Shown one piece after another: positions 60,210-64,000 of a DNA stretch of 64,000 nt (positions within the stretch are counted from its first letter, which is position 1; each line of letters starts with the position of its first letter). This stretch comes from Firmicutes bacterium AM31-12AC (GTDB taxonomy: Bacteria; Bacillota; Clostridia; Lachnospirales; Lachnospiraceae), in contig QUJA01000008.1 in NCBI GenBank assembly GCA_003480425.1, forward strand, positions 1-64,000. The letters are read 5' to 3'. The translations under genes and the position numbers were made by a program. Under the pieces are notes generated by a model that was not told the DNA's origin, searched no databases, and was given only the letters and a program-made list of their open reading frames with translations.

Positions 60210-60503
60210 CTAAGTATCCATAACAGTCCTTGTATTTTTCGCGTAAAGAGAATAGTCAACATACTCTTTAGCAATCTCAAGATACCCGCTAGGATAACAT
60301 CCGGGATTACCAGTAAATACCCCAGCGTCGATTTTCAAGTTTGATTTATATAGACCGAGTTGCTCCCATTTAGACAAATACGAATGACACTCAGACTCCA
60401 GGATTGAATCATGTACTAGGTCTATTACTTCTCGTACTGTCCATAAATCACATAATACGAATTTTATACACATTCTGAAAAATGTCTTTTCTTTAGCGGT
60501 CAT
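60210..60503 (-). CDS. Hypothetical early protein
   Basis: A 97-residue protein (MTAKEKTFFRMCIKFVLCD ... GNPGCYPSGYLEIAKEYV). Start taken at the second ATG for RBS spacing. Its end overlaps a promoter-like element. Function unknown. Confidence 0.55.
   Translation of the reverse strand: MTAKEKTFFRMCIKFVLCDLWTVREVIDLVHDSILESECHSYLSKWEQLGLYKSNLKIDAGVFTGNPGCYPSGYLEIAKEYVDYSLYAKNTRTVMDT
60218..60243 (-). promoter_or_regulatory. CGCGA-N15-TTATGG element ahead of 59937-60173
   Basis: Minus strand CGCGA, 15 bases, TTATGG, with AAGGACTG before it. It lies within the 3' end of 60210-60503 and 45 bases before the next start. Confidence 0.6.
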
Positions 60504-60513
60504 AATATCCATC

Positions 60514-60771
60514 TCACTTTATAATGATTTTATGCTTCCCTGATGAATTCCTTAATACTTTTAATCCGGCCGATTTAATATCGCCGATCTGTTCATTGTA
60601 GGCAACAATTTGAAGAGTACACCCATGCATGTAATTAGCGTACATTTTATTAAGACATTCTTCATACTCAGCTTTTCGTAAATAAATCTCCATCTTCAAG
60701 TTATCCTTAAAACCACTAGTGGCTTTATAGGAATTCATATAATCTGCGAATATATTATCAAAATTATTCAT
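60514..60771 (-). CDS. Conserved hypothetical phage protein
   Basis: An 85-residue protein with FADYMNSYKATSGFKDNLKM, LRKAEYEECLNKMYANY and GLKVLRNSSGKHKIIIK. This last motif recurs in clostridial phage proteins. It sits right after the helicase. Function unknown. Confidence 0.65.
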   Translation of the reverse strand: MNNFDNIFADYMNSYKATSGFKDNLKMEIYLRKAEYEECLNKMYANYMHGCTLQIVAYNEQIGDIKSAGLKVLRNSSGKHKIIIK

Positions 60772-60792
60772 TTTTCTTTCTGCCCATTCCTT

Positions 60793-61260
60793 TCATTTTG
60801 TATCTATGAATTTACGCTCATTAAAATCCCTTTTCTGTGATAACGCTCGAGATATAGCTAAATCAATATTAGAATGTGATTTCAAGTGATAGTAATACAA
60901 ATCAATATACGGTGTATTAAGTCTGTCTATACGTCCACAAGCCTGCAGCAACGTTTTATAACTGTACGTCTGAGAGAAGAACACAATACAATCCGTTTTA
61001 GTGCAGTTGAACCCCTCTGCACCAGAACTGTAATTGACTATATATACCCATCGTTCTGTCTCTGGAATGGCTTCGTGTGCGTGTCCTGAATATTCAGCAA
61101 CAGCTACATCTTCTCCATAATACAGATTTTTCAAAATATCACGCTCATAATCATATGAGTAAAATATAATCATCCTAGGATGCTCTTCAAATAATTCAAG
61201 TAATCTTACTTGTCTTGATATATCAGAATTAACAATTTTTCGAAGAATGTAGCACAGCAC
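60793..61260 (-). CDS. SF2/SNF2-type helicase, C-terminal fragment (frameshifted)
   Basis: 155 residues forming the second RecA-like domain: motif V SSGAEGFNC and motif VI CGRIDRLNTP, then YYYHLKSHSNIDLAISRAL. It has no start of its own; the upstream half enters this frame if one A is added to the A6 run at 61282-61287 (reading HLKKEPISQASVLCYIL). The full enzyme would have about 411 residues. Confidence 0.75.
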   Translation of the reverse strand: MLCYILRKIVNSDISRQVRLLELFEEHPRMIIFYSYDYERDILKNLYYGEDVAVAEYSGHAHEAIPETERWVYIVNYSSGAEGFNCTKTDCIVFFSQTYSYKTLLQACGRIDRLNTPYIDLYYYHLKSHSNIDLAISRALSQKRDFNERKFIDTK

Positions 61261-62027
61261 TGATGCTTGTGATATTGGCTCTTTTTTAAATGGGTCAAAA
61301 CGAGTTTCATAACATCCTTATAAAACGCTTTATCGTAATCGACCCAAATATCCTCATGATGTGGTATTGTATGTCTTTTGAAATCCATATCAATTAGAAT
61401 CCTATCCCGCAGACGAATAAGTCGAGTCTCATTTCTATATCCTGTAACACTAGGGTAGCTAGTGTAACGAGAATATATAAGATGGTTATCCCTAAATTCT
61501 GTACGATTACGAAAGAAACCATTTGCCACAAATACTGTCTCATAATCTTGCCATGTATCACCAGGACTTGCTGATAATATAATCCAATCATTATACTTAG
61601 CAATCTTAAGAAATGCCTTACACCAAGCCCCTTTACCAGTAATTTTATCCTCATCAAATATAAAGAAAGCATTCTTAACATCCTGATACTTTTTTATACA
61701 TTGCCAACTATCAATCACTACCAAATTACCATACTTTTCTGTAACATGTGTCCTCTTATCAGGATATAAAAGAAACGGTACAAGTTCACCCTCCCATTCC
61801 ATATCATGTTTTTTCTTAGCTGTAGTAATAATGTATAAGTCGGGTGGATGCTTTGTCATAGGCTCATACGTATGATATCCAAGATACCCTCCGTAGGTAC
61901 TAAAATAATAATACAGAGATGTTCTACTCTTACCGCTACCGGTCCCTCCGTTAAGGATGCACCCTGTAAACATCCTATCGATGGCTTGCTGTTGGTGCTT
62001 ATATAAGAAGTCAGTCTTTCTTGTCAT
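61206..62027 (-). CDS. SF2/SNF2-type helicase, N-terminal fragment (frameshifted)
   Basis: 273 residues forming the first RecA-like domain: Walker A GGTGSGKS near residue 27, FIFDED as motif II, ILSASPGD as motif III, NGFFRN beyond. A DNA helicase/translocase for phage replication or recombination is inferred. The true continuation is in 60793-61260 through the restored frame; the terminal residues after KKSQYHK here are frameshift artefact. Confidence 0.75.
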   Translation of the reverse strand: MTRKTDFLYKHQQQAIDRMFTGCILNGGTGSGKSRTSLYYYFSTYGGYLGYHTYEPMTKHPPDLYIITTAKKKHDMEWEGELVPFLLYPDKRTHVTEKYGNLVVIDSWQCIKKYQDVKNAFFIFDEDKITGKGAWCKAFLKIAKYNDWIILSASPGDTWQDYETVFVANGFFRNRTEFRDNHLIYSRYTSYPSVTGYRNETRLIRLRDRILIDMDFKRHTIPHHEDIWVDYDKAFYKDVMKLVLTHLKKSQYHKHQCCATFFEKLLILIYQDK

Positions 62028-62196
62028 TCAAACACCCGCTTTTAGTGTAATCATTGGTATAAGGTTTATGTATAAAAGAGTTTCTAGCACCTACAGTACT
62101 ACTAGATTTAACCATATTTGCATGTTTAAAACTTCGTCGCTCATCATATATAGCCTGTCTACCGCAATCTATTGTATCGAACTTTAATCTACTCAT
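62011..62196 (-). CDS. Small hypothetical protein
   Basis: A 61-residue polar protein (MSRLKFDTIDCGRQAIYDE ... KSGCLNDKKD). It overlaps the helicase start by 17 bases. Function unknown. Confidence 0.5.
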   Translation of the reverse strand: MSRLKFDTIDCGRQAIYDERRSFKHANMVKSSSTVGARNSFIHKPYTNDYTKSGCLNDKKD

Positions 62197-62207
62197 TTAT
62201 ATACCCC

Positions 62208-62405
62208 CTATTTCCATACACGTCCGGTCTTTTTTGACCTAAAAACTATACGATTTTCGATGTGAAAACCTGACAGCTCACAAATATTAAATAGTGTATC
62301 CAATAGTTTCTGGATTTTTTCATCTTCACCACTAATAGTACGCATAGCAGCATAGGCAGTAGGATCTGAATATCCCTCTCCGTTTTTTCTTAAATCATTA
62401 CTCAT
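62208..62405 (-). CDS. Small hypothetical protein
   Basis: A 65-residue protein (MSNDLRKNGEGYSDPTAYAAM ... VFRSKKTGRVWK). ATG at 62405 behind AGGAG. It has a zinc-free, mixed fold; function unknown. Confidence 0.6.
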   Translation of the reverse strand: MSNDLRKNGEGYSDPTAYAAMRTISGEDEKIQKLLDTLFNICELSGFHIENRIVFRSKKTGRVWK

Positions 62406-62415
62406 TGTTTTTCTC

Positions 62416-63048
62416 CTATTCAAGTAGTTCTTTATCTATTATTTGGAAATTTGCCCTATGTATATATAATGGCTTTCCATCTATCATAAGCTTTGTCATT
62501 TTAGGCAAATCATCGGGTATTTCCCAGTATATTTCATTCCCAGAGTATGCTGTAATTGGCTGTCCTAACTGTGATTTGATTACTACTACACTCCGTTTAC
62601 CAAACATATTTTTATACTGATTTACAACACCAGTTATGCTTGTCCAATCTCCAATACTATTAGCATGACTATTAATATCTTCTATATTAAATACCGCCTC
62701 TGGACGTAAATTACTTCCTTCGAATATACAAGTATCACCGCAACTCTGGATTTGCTCACCGTCAATATTAATTGTAATAACAGATGATAGCTCATATCCT
62801 TTAATGATGTCGCCATCACTACTGTATGATTTAGTTTCTATAGGATTTCCAACTATATTTATTTTATCGCCAGTAGTTGTCATAACCAGATTTCCATAAT
62901 TATCATAGGTTCTAATAGTATAACTATTACCAACAAGGTCTCCTTTTATATCATTAAGTTTTGAATCCAACAGGGCACAGCCAGCCACACTAAGAACCGT
63001 TATAAAAACTAATGTAACTAACACTACCCGTTTTAAATATATTTTCAT
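62416..63048 (-). CDS. DUF5052-family lipoprotein
   Basis: A 210-residue lipoprotein: signal peptide with lipobox SVAGC (C at about 24), then DIKGDLVGNSYTIRTYDNYGN typical of DUF5052. It is expected on the outer membrane face of the lysogen. The same family occurs in phages and mobile elements of clostridia. ATG at 63048 behind GGAGG; the frame is open to 63087. Superinfection-exclusion is a possible role but not shown. Confidence 0.75.
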   Translation of the reverse strand: MKIYLKRVVLVTLVFITVLSVAGCALLDSKLNDIKGDLVGNSYTIRTYDNYGNLVMTTTGDKINIVGNPIETKSYSSDGDIIKGYELSSVITINIDGEQIQSCGDTCIFEGSNLRPEAVFNIEDINSHANSIGDWTSITGVVNQYKNMFGKRSVVVIKSQLGQPITAYSGNEIYWEIPDDLPKMTKLMIDGKPLYIHRANFQIIDKELLE

Positions 63049-63064
63049 TTGTAACCTCCTAAAA

Positions 63065-63102
63065 ATAAAAAAAGAGGCCCTCGACATGAGAGCCCCGTAG
63101 TA
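63065..63102 (-). terminator. Terminator behind 63106-63765
   Basis: Minus strand GGGGCTCTCATGTCGAGGGCCTC hairpin followed by TTTTTTTATTTT. Confidence 0.7.
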
Positions 63103-63105
63103 TAA

Positions 63106-63765
63106 TTAATGTATATGTTTATTTACATTTTCAACGATATTGCCATCTTTACTGCACCACATCACCTTATTTGATAAAATATCAGCAGGAGCTATAACAG
63201 TTTCATCTGCATTTACTTCTTGTACCATTTGTATAAGCTCGGTAGGTTCGAAAATAGTACTGTCAGGTATTAGAAGAAGTTCATGAACCGATGATGGTAT
63301 AACATAATAGCCACATCCAAAAGAATCCCCAATACTAGCCCGTACTTTACTATCAGCAAAATATCCGGCACCATGTACTCCGTTTTTGTTCGTTAGCGTA
63401 AACATTTCAGGATAGTTAGAACGTATGAACAATCGTTTTCCAAACAAGTTTTCGACAGACGATAAGGCAAAATGGTCCATATTAAAAATATTTACCATAC
63501 TAAATAAAAGCGGAGTATATTGTCTCATTGATGTTAAAGCGTCTTCATATAATTGATTCTGTGTTATCCCACTTGATGATAGCATATCATTTGTTATTGT
63601 AATAGAAAGCAGTGCGTCTTCTAGCGGATTGAAAGCAACAACAAAATATCCAATCCAGTCACCAATATGAATTACAGGAGATTCTTCTATAATTGTAGGT
63701 TTATGTTCCAAATCACATAATCTAATTTGTAAATCATGCTTACACTTATCATAATTCATCTTCAT
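63106..63765 (-). CDS. DUF5688-family protein
   Basis: A 219-residue protein matching the DUF5688 pattern (IGYFVVAFNPLEDALLSITITNDML, then YEDALTSMRQYTPLLF, then ANCxxG-like GAGYFADSKV). Such genes occur in phages and conjugative elements of gut clostridia without known role. RBS GGGGC before the first ATG. Confidence 0.7.
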   Translation of the reverse strand: MKMNYDKCKHDLQIRLCDLEHKPTIIEESPVIHIGDWIGYFVVAFNPLEDALLSITITNDMLSSSGITQNQLYEDALTSMRQYTPLLFSMVNIFNMDHFALSSVENLFGKRLFIRSNYPEMFTLTNKNGVHGAGYFADSKVRASIGDSFGCGYYVIPSSVHELLLIPDSTIFEPTELIQMVQEVNADETVIAPADILSNKVMWCSKDGNIVENVNKHIH

Positions 63766-63810
63766 AAAACTGCCCCTTTCATGTTAAAATGCTAATGAAT
63801 TGATTTCTGG

Positions 63811-63963
63811 CTATTTCTTTTCATAGCACACAGGTTTACGTGAATTTGTATTCACTGTCTGACTCAAACACTCGTTACAAGGTTCATCATCTTGTTGTAT
63901 ATCTGATGATTTACAAGACGAACAATAGTGTTCAAAATCAACCATTTTGTCTACAATATCCAT
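63811..63963 (-). CDS. Small zinc-ribbon protein
   Basis: A 50-residue protein with YCSSCKSS and PCNECL (two CxxC knuckles) and a basic C-terminal end (RKPVCYEKK). GGGGGG precedes the ATG by 7 bases. Function unknown. The DNA from 63964 to 64000 shows nothing else. Confidence 0.6.
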   Translation of the reverse strand: MDIVDKMVDFEHYCSSCKSSDIQQDDEPCNECLSQTVNTNSRKPVCYEKK

Positions 63964-64000
63964 TTTAATTGCCCCCCTTCTATATATTAAGATACAAAAT

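Overview
The first 2.4 kb are chromosome of an anaerobic, low-GC Firmicute, most like a gut Lachnospiraceae member. They hold a cupin gene and, divergent from it, an Fe-S scaffold-like gene followed by a GGGtGRT-protein gene. From about 2.45 kb to the right edge everything is one large tailed-phage genome (prophage, more than 61 kb). It is read almost entirely leftwards (minus strand) and no integrase lies inside the window.

In transcription order (right to left) the phage has four parts. (1) 64-37.5 kb is an early/middle region of about 70 mostly tiny genes: zinc-ribbon proteins, membrane peptides, two lipoproteins, an SF2 helicase, a DHH phosphoesterase, a MazG-like protein, two ribbon-helix-helix proteins, a P-loop ATPase, a MerR-type HTH protein and an XRE repressor. 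Many of these cassettes are separated by hairpin terminators. Ten sites carry a precisely spaced bipartite element (minus strand CGCGA-N15-TTATGA) just ahead of a gene, probably a phage-specific promoter class. (2) 37.5-33 kb holds a tRNA-Met, a VRR-NUC nuclease, a RecB-like nuclease and a 1046-residue protein with the ADFDGD metal-binding motif of double-psi-barrel RNA polymerases plus helix-turn-helix segments. (3) 33-20 kb is the packaging and head module (GC-rich cos-like site, small and large terminase, HNH, portal, protease-capsid fusion, neck, tail tube, chaperones). (4) 20-2.5 kb is the tail and lysis module (2034-residue tape measure, LysM baseplate protein, tail fibres, GH25 endolysin, holin), ending at a terminator and a cluster of 11-bp repeats that probably marks the attachment site.

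Three patterns run through the phage. A short conserved peptide, (Y/H)HG(V/I)KGMKWGV, recurs in at least five proteins of different kinds, and the polymerase-like protein has a related HYGMPRRSGRYPYGSG segment. A nonamer, TTGATATTT, recurs at gene junctions. At least eleven genes are broken by single-base deletions in short homopolymers, which looks more like read or assembly error than decay. Restoring one base in each gives normal proteins and, in several cases, textbook ATGA or stop/RBS junctions. The most interesting hypothesis is that the polymerase-like protein and the CGCGA-N15-TTATGA elements form a phage-owned transcription system.
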